Shown: positions 1 through 5,551 of the stretch, piece by piece
How positions within the stretch are numbered: the first letter of the stretch is position 1
Layout of the letters: every line of letters begins with the position of its first letter
From: Dehalococcoidia bacterium UBA3254
GTDB taxonomy: Bacteria; Chloroflexota; Dehalococcoidia; Dehalococcoidales; UBA3254
NCBI GenBank assembly: GCA_002362735.1
Contig: DEUU01000051.1
Coordinates: forward strand, 1-13,027
Length of the DNA stretch: 13,027 nucleotides
Reading direction: 5' to 3'
The notes under the pieces: generated by a model
The model's input: only the letters and a program-made list of their open reading frames with translations
Databases searched by the model: none
What the model was told of the DNA's origin: nothing
Program-made: the position numbers and the translations under genes

Positions 1-143
1 CGAAGGGCATTCCTGTCTCTGTACCCGGGGTATTTACCAATCTTTTAGAGGCTTATGACAGCATCATTAAGGTGAAACGGATTGGAGACATAGTGATCCC
101 ACTTCATGATATGGAATTAGTTTCTAAAGATTTAACGCCCTGA
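1..143 (+). CDS. Metallo-beta-lactamase-fold hydrolase, C-terminal end (partial)
   Basis: Only the last 46 codons are inside the window, with codons in frame from position 3; the 5' part lies upstream. The visible residues begin KGIPVSVPGVFTNLLEAYDS and continue to an IPLHD motif about twelve residues before the stop. That closing (G/L)HD motif is where metallo-beta-lactamase-fold enzymes place the last metal-binding histidine. The 'PG...NLLEAYDS..K' spacing is typical of the N-acyl-homoserine lactonase-like branch (AttM/AiiB type). The family hydrolyses esters, lactones or thioesters with a dinuclear metal centre. The substrate cannot be told from this fragment, and the HxHxDH motif is not visible. 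The assignment to the fold is fairly safe; the lactonase subfamily is a guess. No clear terminator follows the stop codon. Confidence 0.65.
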   Translation, partial: KGIPVSVPGVFTNLLEAYDSIIKVKRIGDIVIPLHDMELVSKDLTP

Positions 144-531
144 AGAAGATCAAAGAAGAGCGATTCAGTTTGTCCTGTGAAAATTTTAATAGATAATTGC
201 TCCACGAAAAGTGGTCCAAAAATCTGATTATTCAAACTTCTCTATTGTTTCAAAAAGGTAATTCGGAGAGGGGTATTATTTCAAAGCTAAAAATTTTCTA
301 GATTTCTTTAACCAAAACTTTACTTTTGGCATCCAGCAGCGAATGAACTATATAAAATTGCAGAATACGGCCTCAAGAGGTACGATGTGGATGAAATGTG
401 AGAGATGAATCTTCCTGAGGCCGAACCCCTTACCTCTCAATACGAATCCCTGACCACTCATCGTAGAGGCCAATAGTTCGAGCCTTTTACCACCAAGTCG
501 CACTCAGAACACAAAAACCGCGTTTCAAGAA
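144..531. other. Gene-poor spacer between MBL hydrolase and SDR
   Basis: AT-rich stretch without an intact reading frame. The middle part (about 312-476) still reads like protein but is interrupted by a stop; see the pseudogene entry. In 144-311 and 477-531 I see no convincing promoter, terminator or RNA structure. Confidence 0.5.
312..476 (+). pseudogene. Degenerate coding remnant, possibly C-terminus of an IS21-type transposase
   Basis: One forward frame reads as coherent protein-like sequence: PKLYFWHPAANELYKIAEYG, then LKRYDVDEM, a TGA at 399-401, then EMNLPEAEPLTSQYESLTTH and RRGQ before a TAG at 474-476. A TAA closes the frame just upstream at 309-311 and there is no start codon with a ribosome binding site, so it cannot be an intact gene. 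The 'LPEAEPLT...THRRG' ending recalls the short basic C-terminal tails of IS21-family IstA transposases, but this rests on memory of the family style, not on an alignment. No inverted-repeat ends or target duplication are visible. It could instead be the relic of an unrelated gene. Confidence 0.3.
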
Positions 532-1248
532 TCAGATTTTGTTGTATAAAAAATCCGGTAATATTTTAAGCAGCCAGGCGACTGCTTTCCATCTTTTTGT
601 GACATAGGCTTTTCTTTTTTTCTGCTGAATAATTTTATAAATTTGTTTAGCCGCCTTTTGTGGCGGGGCCACCCAAAATAGCCCTTCTCCTTTAGCCATG
701 GCTGTATTTATTAGACCCGGTTGGATATCGGTTATGGTGATATTAAGTTTTTCTTTAGCCGCTTTTTTCCGAAGACCTTCTAAATAATTGGAGATATAAG
801 CTTTGGAGGCATTATAGGCGGGGCAAATATGGCTGCCTCTTATTCCTGCAATGGATGATATTCCTACCAGATGCCCTGATTTTCTTTGCATAAAATAATG
901 CATGATCACACCTGAAATGGCTGTAAATCCGGATACATTGGTGTTTATAGTTTCTTTTTCTTGTAACCAGTTAAGCTGCGGGTTAAGATGCCCCACTCCA
1001 GCGCAAATTATTATTATTTCGATGTCCCCCATTTCTTGGATTAGTGTTTCCAGAGATTGCATTGCCAGGTCAGCGTTGCTGATATTCATTGTTGCCGTAT
1101 AAATGCGGTTCGGCATTTTTGCAGCCAATTCATCCAGTAGAGAAGTCCGACGAGCAGCAATACCTACTTCATAACCATTAGCCGAGAAGATTTTAACAAG
1201 TTCTTTGCCTATACCGGATGAAGCACCTATAATGATCGCTTTTTTCAT
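532..1248 (-). CDS. Short-chain dehydrogenase/reductase (classical SDR)
   Basis: A 238-residue NAD(P)-dependent oxidoreductase of the classical SDR family, probably cytosolic. The Rossmann-fold cofactor motif GASSGIG spans residues 8-14 and is followed by a basic AARR stretch (31-34), which hints at NADP(H). The usual NNAG motif is present in a changed form, ICAGVG (81-86). N104 and the catalytic set S132, Y145 and K149 (motif YNASK) are all present with the normal 13-residue Ser-Tyr spacing. The C-terminal region has the PG motif (177-178), then a basic tail with KKRK (210-213) and hydrophobic residues near the end, so loose membrane association is possible. Length is normal for the family. 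The ATG at 1248 has only a weak GGGA in front of it, but it fits the Rossmann start exactly. The substrate is unknown. It diverges from the FAD oxidoreductase at 1578. Confidence 0.85.
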   Translation of the reverse strand: MKKAIIIGASSGIGKELVKIFSANGYEVGIAARRTSLLDELAAKMPNRIYTATMNISNADLAMQSLETLIQEMGDIEIIIICAGVGHLNPQLNWLQEKETINTNVSGFTAISGVIMHYFMQRKSGHLVGISSIAGIRGSHICPAYNASKAYISNYLEGLRKKAAKEKLNITITDIQPGLINTAMAKGEGLFWVAPPQKAAKQIYKIIQQKKRKAYVTKRWKAVAWLLKILPDFLYNKI

Positions 1249-1299
1249 TAAGTCCCACTGCGGAAAAATATTAGTTCACGTAATCTAATAGCGAATTTG

Positions 1300-1328
1300 A
1301 TTATATTCCCAATATAAGCCGTAATCAA
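1300..1328 (-). promoter_or_regulatory. Sigma70-type promoter for the SDR gene
   Basis: On the minus strand, TTGATT (1328-1323) is followed after exactly 17 bp by a perfect TATAAT (1305-1300). Transcription would start near 1293, giving a leader of about 45 nt before the ATG at 1248. Predicted by match and spacing only. Confidence 0.55.
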
Positions 1329-1450
1329 TAATCTCATCTATCTATTGAATTTGCTAGCCTACCCCGCTGTGATAGTGCTCGAATTCAATCAAGGTTACCG
1401 TAGAGAGGAGAGTGGTATTTCACCGGAAAAGTTGAGCGCAGGTACTTCCA

Positions 1451-1480
1451 TTGACAATAGCATAAGCTTAATTTGATAAT
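1451..1480 (+). promoter_or_regulatory. Sigma70-type promoter for the FAD oxidoreductase
   Basis: A perfect TTGACA (1451-1456) is followed after 18 bp by GATAAT (1475-1480). The predicted start near 1487 leaves a leader of about 90 nt ahead of the ATG at 1578. It is the only promoter-like pair of this quality on this strand in the spacer. Confidence 0.5.
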
Positions 1481-1577
1481 AGATTAAAAATTAGCCGCAT
1501 TGGATATTCCCCACAGGTCAGTTGTCTAAATTGTAGCATCTTTCAGGTTATTCTGATGTTTTAGAAGGAGAAAGGGT

Positions 1578-2717
1578 ATGGTAGAGTATGATGTCGTCGT
1601 GGTCGGTGCAGGTCCCGCCGGGTCTTGCGCCGCTAAAGCCGCCGCCGAAAGAGGAGCGAAAACGATCCTTTTAGAGGAACACAGAATCATCGGTGTTCCC
1701 AGCCATTGTGCCGGGGTCCTCCATTCTAATGATAGAACAGATATATTGGAGGAAATTTTACGGTCTATGTCTCTCCGGGTGGTAATACGACGTCCAGATG
1801 AGTGCTCAGACCTGCATATCTATGCCCCGGATGGTCAAGTATTGCAGACCGAGCCCTGGCCAGCCTGTCGGTGGGTAATTGATAGAGCCCTTTTCGACCA
1901 GGAACTGGCGAAACAGGCGGTAAAGGCGGGGGCCGAACTTGTACTCAACACTCGTGTCACCGGCCTGAAAAAGCAAGGCGAGAAGATCGTGGGGGTGACT
2001 ACCAGCTCGAAAGACCTGCCGGAGGTCTCCGGAAGGGTCGTGATAGCAGCAGACGGCATCGCCGGAGGGGTGAGGGGGATTGCCAGATGGGAAGGAATGA
2101 CCCGACCCGGCCAGACCTGTGCAGGCGGGATCACGATGGAGTTGGCTGGTATTAAAGATGGCTCTCGCTTGGGCGGGATGTATACCGGGTCTTTTCTTAA
2201 TAAAGGCTGGTTCGCCATCATGCCGATCAGCAACGAGTCCTGTGTCGTACAGTTCATGTCGCTGGAGGAATATCAGCGGGTAAAAACCGGGAATTATTTT
2301 TTGTCTGAAGTATTAAAAGGCTCGATGCCCATCCGGATAGATGGTTGGAGCCAGACATCCGACCTGGGTGTAAGGTTCCCTGAAATAGTCAAGCACGGCT
2401 TAATACTCACCGGCAGCGCCGCAAATTGGCGGGGGTCTATCATTTCGATCGTCTCCGGGCGCTACGCCGGGGAAGTTGCGGCGGAAGCGGTCCGGGAGGG
2501 CGATACTACTGCGCCCAGGCTCGCCAAGTTTATCGATTTGTACGAGAAAACGGGCCTGACCAGAGAACTTTACCAGCATAGCGACTGGCTGCAGTCTCGC
2601 TTTCTGGGGAACCTTTCGGATGACGAAATTGTCCAGCGTTTGACTGGCTGGATTCAGAAGACCGGCCTGACCTATATTCCTTCCGAACCGGTGCTGGGGA
2701 TGCACGGCCGTATATAA
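1578..2717 (+). CDS. FAD-dependent oxidoreductase, geranylgeranyl-reductase family
   Basis: A 379-residue flavoprotein with the N-terminal dinucleotide-binding motif GAGPAG (10-15), an acidic residue at E33/E34 for the adenosine ribose, the family's CAGVL element (44-48), the 'DR.LFD..LA..A' helix (102-114) and the AADG loop (157-160). Relatives reduce isoprenoid double bonds (geranylgeranyl lipids, archaeal-type lipids) or act as halogenase- or hydroxylase-like monooxygenases; the substrate here is not evident. Oddly, the second FAD motif, normally GDAAG, reads GSAAN (279-283), so the Asp that contacts the FAD ribitol is a Ser. The following 'P..G.GI' loop is also altered to WRGSIISIVSG (284-294). 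The start is well supported by GAAGGAG seven bases upstream. The gene stands alone, with an SDR divergent upstream, and is visibly richer in G+C than that neighbour. Family assignment is firm; function is open. Confidence 0.85.
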   Translation: MVEYDVVVVGAGPAGSCAAKAAAERGAKTILLEEHRIIGVPSHCAGVLHSNDRTDILEEILRSMSLRVVIRRPDECSDLHIYAPDGQVLQTEPWPACRWVIDRALFDQELAKQAVKAGAELVLNTRVTGLKKQGEKIVGVTTSSKDLPEVSGRVVIAADGIAGGVRGIARWEGMTRPGQTCAGGITMELAGIKDGSRLGGMYTGSFLNKGWFAIMPISNESCVVQFMSLEEYQRVKTGNYFLSEVLKGSMPIRIDGWSQTSDLGVRFPEIVKHGLILTGSAANWRGSIISIVSGRYAGEVAAEAVREGDTTAPRLAKFIDLYEKTGLTRELYQHSDWLQSRFLGNLSDDEIVQRLTGWIQKTGLTYIPSEPVLGMHGRI

Positions 2718-3033
2718 GCGGTATTTTGCTTCAACCTCGGTATCAGGCATACCTGGAATATTGATAATGGCAGATGTTCCTGAAAAGATCCACTCGCTGT
2801 CCGGCACAGGAATTGGGTTTATAATTGACATAACTATAGTTAAGAGTCCTTAGCAATGTTAAAGGTTACAACTTTCATTTGAAAATATAGAAATATTGAG
2901 CAGGTTATTTACTAACGCTCATAATTCTAAAGATTTATTTATTCATTATTTGCTCTGCGAAAGCCGAGACAACTTGAATGTATTCCATGGGCTTCTCAAT
3001 TTGAAATCATATGATAGTCCATAATCTGATAGA

Positions 3034-3082
3034 GATACACCCCGGTTTTTCAGGATTTATCTTGAAAATTTCGGGGTGTATC
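3034..3082. repeat. Long inverted repeat / hairpin, 11-bp perfect outer stem
   Basis: GATACACCCCG (3034-3044) is the exact reverse complement of CGGGGTGTATC (3072-3082). Inside it, TTTTCAGG pairs with CTTGAAAA with one mismatch, so the whole element can fold into an almost continuous stem with a small loop (about ATTTAT). It sits between convergent genes. There is no T-run directly after either arm, so it is not a classical intrinsic terminator, but it could block or process transcripts from both sides. No second copy was noticed in the window. Confidence 0.6.
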
Positions 3083-3125
3083 ATGTTTGTGCAAGATATT
3101 TATTTTTTCTGCATTAGCTTCACCA

Positions 3126-3156
3126 GCTTCCGTCCATGTTTACGGAATCAAGCTTT
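3126..3156 (+). terminator. Weak possible terminator, plus strand
   Basis: TTCCGT (3128-3133) pairs with ACGGAA (3142-3147) across an 8-base loop. The stem can be lengthened by AGC/GCT across a 3-base bulge and is followed by TTTTATT. The bulge and short tail make this a weak candidate. Confidence 0.25.
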
Positions 3157-3169
3157 TATTCATCATACT

Positions 3170-3763
3170 TTAATTAATCATGGTCAGTTCATTGTTGAAC
3201 GCATTGAGATGGTTGTTAGAACCGTTTAACAGGTTGCTGTAGACATTGGTAATGTCCCTATGAGTGGTGACTGCCAGGCCTTCCTGCAAATCGGTTATAT
3301 CGGTCTTCTCGATCAAAACGCCAACCTGCAAAGCCGCTTCAAGAGACTCACTTCCCTGTTCGATCAATGTATCATACATCGTCTGGAGTTCAGAATTGGT
3401 AAACTCGCCCTGGGTATTGCTGGCAATCGGATCCGGGATACCATAACGTACCAGCAGGTTGTTGATGGCATCCATATGCCTTTGCTCACTCACGGCAATA
3501 TTGCTGAAAGCAGCCAATTGCCATTCGTCGTAAAAGTACAGGTAAACGTCCCGCGCCAATTTTTCTTCTTCACGTACAAAGATTAGCGATTCCTGCTCGT
3601 CAGCAGTTAACGCTACTGTACTCGTCCCGGCAGGTACTTTACCGGTCCCGTTAAAACCTCTGCCCGCAGCTGGGCCGGCAGCTGAAACGGAAACTGCAAG
3701 GAAAATGAACAGTGCTGCTACCAAAGATGTCACCAGACCGATTTTAAAAAACTTGTTTTTCAT
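3170..3763 (-). CDS. Exported DUF2202 ferritin-like protein
   Basis: A 197-residue secreted or surface protein. Residues 1-29 form a clear signal peptide: basic MKNKFFK, a hydrophobic core, and probable cleavage after SVSA. A Gly/Pro-rich linker (30-48) follows, then a DUF2202-type four-helix domain (about 50-195). Likely metal ligands in the family pattern are the EEEKLARD glutamates (65-67), E93 and H96 in the SEQRH motif, and H185 in GSNNHL. The domain has the ferritin-like layout, and relatives are thought to bind iron or act in redox protection, but no activity is established from the sequence. The start is firm: GAGGAGG lies a few bases before the ATG. It is monocistronic and runs toward the FAD oxidoreductase. 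The family match is by motif recall and I am fairly sure of it. Confidence 0.8.
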   Translation of the reverse strand: MKNKFFKIGLVTSLVAALFIFLAVSVSAAGPAAGRGFNGTGKVPAGTSTVALTADEQESLIFVREEEKLARDVYLYFYDEWQLAAFSNIAVSEQRHMDAINNLLVRYGIPDPIASNTQGEFTNSELQTMYDTLIEQGSESLEAALQVGVLIEKTDITDLQEGLAVTTHRDITNVYSNLLNGSNNHLNAFNNELTMIN

Positions 3764-3964
3764 TTATTCCTCCTCAATATTTATTGCTCTGTTTAGCATA
3801 TTTCCATCATAGAGCCTTAATATGGAGCAATTATGGAGGAAAGATGCGTTTAGTATGGATTTGCATTATAACTCGTTTTAATTGCCCCGTTTGAACAGTA
3901 ATTAGTTGGCCCAATTTTCTAAAGCTATCGCCTCTTCATTAATGGGGCAAAAAGCCTTATTTTA

Positions 3965-3993
3965 TTGACTTCATAAAGGTATCATGGTAGTAT
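3965..3993 (+). promoter_or_regulatory. Extended -10 promoter for the small transcript
   Basis: TTGACT (3965-3970) is followed after 17 bp by TAGTAT (3988-3993), and the TGG just before it (3985-3987) gives an extended -10. Predicted start near 4000, about 30 nt before the small ORF. Spacing and context are as good as any promoter in the window. Confidence 0.6.
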
Positions 3994-4020
3994 CCTGTTT
4001 AGATTAAGTATTTTAAAGGA

Positions 4021-4080
4021 GGGGTGCAGATGCTTGCTAATTTAATAAATGTGGATGTCACACCCCGGCATGGTTCAAGC
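4021..4080 (+). ncRNA. Possible H-type pseudoknot covering the small ORF's ribosome binding site
   Basis: GGGGTG (4021-4026), part of the Shine-Dalgarno site, can pair with CACCCC (4061-4066). GCTTG (4032-4036) can pair with CAAGC (4076-4080). The two pairings cross, which is the layout of an H-type pseudoknot with loops of about 5, 24 and 9 nt. If formed, it would hide the ribosome binding site and start codon of the 17-codon ORF. It matches no riboswitch class that I recognise. Stems of 6 and 5 bp can arise by chance, so this is a hypothesis. Confidence 0.3.
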
Positions 4081-4083
4081 TAA
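4030..4083 (+). CDS. Small ORF of 17 codons, candidate leader peptide or small peptide
   Basis: The ORF encodes MLANLINVDVTPRHGSS. It is preceded by an unusually strong Shine-Dalgarno run (AAAGGAGGGG, 4015-4024) five bases before the ATG, sits about 30 nt behind a good promoter, and its stop codon is followed 28 nt later by a clear intrinsic terminator. The unit therefore looks complete in itself. The peptide has no Cys, no signal peptide and no run of one amino acid such as a classical attenuation leader would show; the polar TPRHGSS end is its most distinctive part. I do not recognise it. It could be a leader peptide controlling read-through into rsgA, a small functional peptide, or an incidental ORF in a regulatory RNA. 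Confidence 0.45.
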   Translation: MLANLINVDVTPRHGSS

Positions 4084-4111
4084 ACAGCCTTTTCTGGTTA
4101 AACAGATTGCC

Positions 4112-4145
4112 AGCCGTTCCACCGGGAACGGCTTTATTTTTCTCT
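4112..4145 (+). terminator. Rho-independent terminator upstream of rsgA
   Basis: AGCCGTTCC (4112-4120) and GGAACGGCT (4125-4133) form a perfect 9-bp G+C-rich stem with an ACCG tetraloop, followed by a T-rich tail (about 4133-4145). It works only in the plus direction. It ends the 3965-4145 unit and lies about 100 bp before rsgA, so rsgA either has its own promoter or depends on read-through. Confidence 0.85.
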
Positions 4146-4153
4146 TAAAACAG

Positions 4154-4227
4154 AAGTAAGGTCGAAATAGCCGTGAGATGTGAATCCGCAGCTTTTCGGT
4201 AGTAAAACTATTTACATAACCTTACTT
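4154..4227 (+). promoter_or_regulatory. Foldable leader segment before rsgA
   Basis: AAGTAAGGT (4154-4162) is the exact reverse complement of ACCTTACTT (4219-4227). Nested inside are AAATAG (4165-4170) with CTATTT (4208-4213), and CCG (4171-4173) with CGG (4197-4199). Three co-linear stems suggest a structured RNA ending 17 nt before the rsgA start. No known riboswitch core is recognised. The Shine-Dalgarno site (GGAG, 4234-4237) is outside the stems. Confidence 0.4.
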
Positions 4228-4244
4228 TAAATTGGAGAATATTC

Positions 4245-5345
4245 ATGAATAACGATACAACAGATTATCAGCAAAATAACCTTGAATTTCTTGGCTGGAG
4301 TCCTTTTTTCCAGGAACACTTTCAGAAATTGAACATCACAGATACAGTACCTGCCAGGGTCACATCCGAATCCAGGAGTTCTTTCCAGGTGTATAGTGGA
4401 ATTGGCGTATTAACAGCGGTAATCGCCGGCAAAATGCGCTACCGCAGTGAGGCAGAAAATAATCATCCGGTAGTGGGAGATTGGGTGGCTGTTAAACCAC
4501 TGGTTGGCGAAAAGAAAGCAATAATCCTGGCCGTATTACCCAGAAAGAGCAAGTTTTCCAGAAAAGTGGCCGGAGAGCGCACAGCAGAGCAGATTGTTTC
4601 AGCTAATATCGATACCGTTTTTATAGTTAACGGTTTGGATGGCGGGAGAAATTTTAATCTCCGCAGAATTGAGCGTTATCTGACACTTGCCTGGAACAGT
4701 GGAGCTACCCCGGTTATTGTTCTTAATAAGGCAGACTTATGTTCAGACGTCGGGAAATCTATGCGAAGCATTGAAGATATTGCTCCGGGTATATCCATTC
4801 ATGCTGTAAGCGCCAAAGAACGAATTGGTTTGGATGCTCTCAATACTTATTTTTCCAGGGGAAGTACAGTAGCTTTTCTGGGGTCCTCAGGCGTCGGAAA
4901 ATCAACCCTTATCAATGCTTTACTGGGCGAAGAGAAACAGGAAGTCGGAGATGTCCGCGCGGATAACCGGATGGGTAGACATACTACAACCATGAGGGAG
5001 CTCATCCTGCTTCCTTCAGGCGGCGTCATGATTGATACACCGGGAATGAGGGAGATTCAGATGTGGGCCGAAGAAGACGATCTGCAGGGAGCCTTCGAAG
5101 ATATCGAAACGCTGGCAGAAGAATGCCGCTTCGCTGATTGCAGTCATAATGCCGAACCGGGTTGTGCGGTCAAGGCGGCTATTGATCAGGGTGAGCTTGA
5201 TGCTGCCAGGTTGGAGAGTTATCGAAAGCTGCAAAGCGAATTAAAATATGTGGCATCCAGAAAAGAGCAAGGTGCGCGCCTGTACGAAAAGCAGAAATGG
5301 AAACAGATTTCTAAATGGGCCAAAGAAATACAGAATAGACCCTGA
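4245..5345 (+). CDS. rsgA: Ribosome small-subunit-dependent GTPase A
   Basis: A 366-residue circularly permuted GTPase (YjeQ/RsgA/EngC) that binds the 30S subunit late in assembly and checks the decoding centre. In order: an N-terminal extension (1-35) starting around LEFLGWSPFF; an OB-fold (about 36-110) with VVGDWV (76-81); then the permuted G motifs G4 NKAD (161-164), G5 SAK (189-191), G1 GSSGVGKST (213-221), a G2-like GRHTTT (244-249) and G3 DTPG (264-267). The C-terminal zinc site is complete with C294, C299, H301 and C307, followed by a basic helical tail. All catalytic elements are intact and length is normal. The start is supported by GGAG seven bases upstream. It is a single gene preceded by a terminator and a foldable leader, so its expression may be controlled at RNA level. 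Confidence is very high. Confidence 0.97.
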   Translation: MNNDTTDYQQNNLEFLGWSPFFQEHFQKLNITDTVPARVTSESRSSFQVYSGIGVLTAVIAGKMRYRSEAENNHPVVGDWVAVKPLVGEKKAIILAVLPRKSKFSRKVAGERTAEQIVSANIDTVFIVNGLDGGRNFNLRRIERYLTLAWNSGATPVIVLNKADLCSDVGKSMRSIEDIAPGISIHAVSAKERIGLDALNTYFSRGSTVAFLGSSGVGKSTLINALLGEEKQEVGDVRADNRMGRHTTTMRELILLPSGGVMIDTPGMREIQMWAEEDDLQGAFEDIETLAEECRFADCSHNAEPGCAVKAAIDQGELDAARLESYRKLQSELKYVASRKEQGARLYEKQKWKQISKWAKEIQNRP

Positions 5346-5434
5346 GCCAGTTTAATTCCTGCTTCTATTTTGGGATTCTTAAAATGGTTACCTTAAGGTT
5401 AGTTTTAGTGAGAATCTAATTAATTTGATATGGC

Positions 5435-5451
5435 CCTCAAATCGCTTGAGG
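5435..5451. terminator. Weak hairpin between convergent rsgA and MFS genes
   Basis: CCTCAA (5435-5440) pairs with TTGAGG (5446-5451) around a 5-base loop, extendable by GGC/GCC across a bulge. No proper T-run follows, so it is at best an imperfect terminator for rsgA. Confidence 0.2.
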
Positions 5452-5551
5452 TAAGCCCCGCTTTTAGTTGCAGATTGAAAAAAAGTTCAAATGGGAAGTA
5501 AAACGTCGGTTGGATCGAGTGCGTTTTGAGCCAGGGGTAAAACGGACAGTA

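Larger units (their letters stand above)
1249..1577. other. Divergent intergenic region with two outward promoters
   Basis: A 329-bp spacer between two divergently transcribed genes. It holds one good sigma70-type promoter for each direction (separate entries) and a strong Shine-Dalgarno site at its right end. I see no further reading frame and no convincing operator. Confidence 0.5.
2718..3169. other. Convergent spacer holding hairpins
   Basis: A 452-bp region between two convergent genes. It contains the large hairpin at 3034-3082 and a weaker stem near 3126-3156. I find no reading frame with a ribosome binding site on either strand. The minus-strand frame that overlaps the end of the FAD oxidoreductase looks like a shadow. 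Confidence 0.45.
3764..4244. other. Intergenic region with a small transcription unit and rsgA leader
   Basis: A 481-bp spacer between the divergently transcribed DUF2202 gene and rsgA. The left third (3764-3960) shows no gene; a weak inverted pair TTGCCCC (3882-3888) / GGGGCAA (3944-3950) is present. The middle holds promoter, small ORF and terminator (3965-4145). The right third (4154-4227) can fold into a second RNA structure directly before rsgA. The parts are listed separately. Confidence 0.5.

Noticed and set aside
2400..2831. Minus-strand ORF of 143 codons overlapping the FAD oxidoreductase end
   Set aside because: Most of it is antisense to conserved codons of the flavoprotein; no ribosome binding site and no recognisable domain.
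3844..3894. Short plus-strand ORF (16 codons, MRLVWICIITRFNCPV) behind GGAGGA
   Set aside because: The Shine-Dalgarno to ATG distance is only three bases, no promoter or terminator frames it, and the AT-rich content fits chance.
3882..3950. Inverted pair TTGCCCC / GGGGCAA enclosing about 55 bp
   Set aside because: Seven bases with a long AT-rich loop and no link to a gene boundary; likely chance.
5390..5399. Palindrome ACCTTAAGGT after rsgA
   Set aside because: Ten bases only, not near a promoter, and too short for a hairpin loop; no supporting context.
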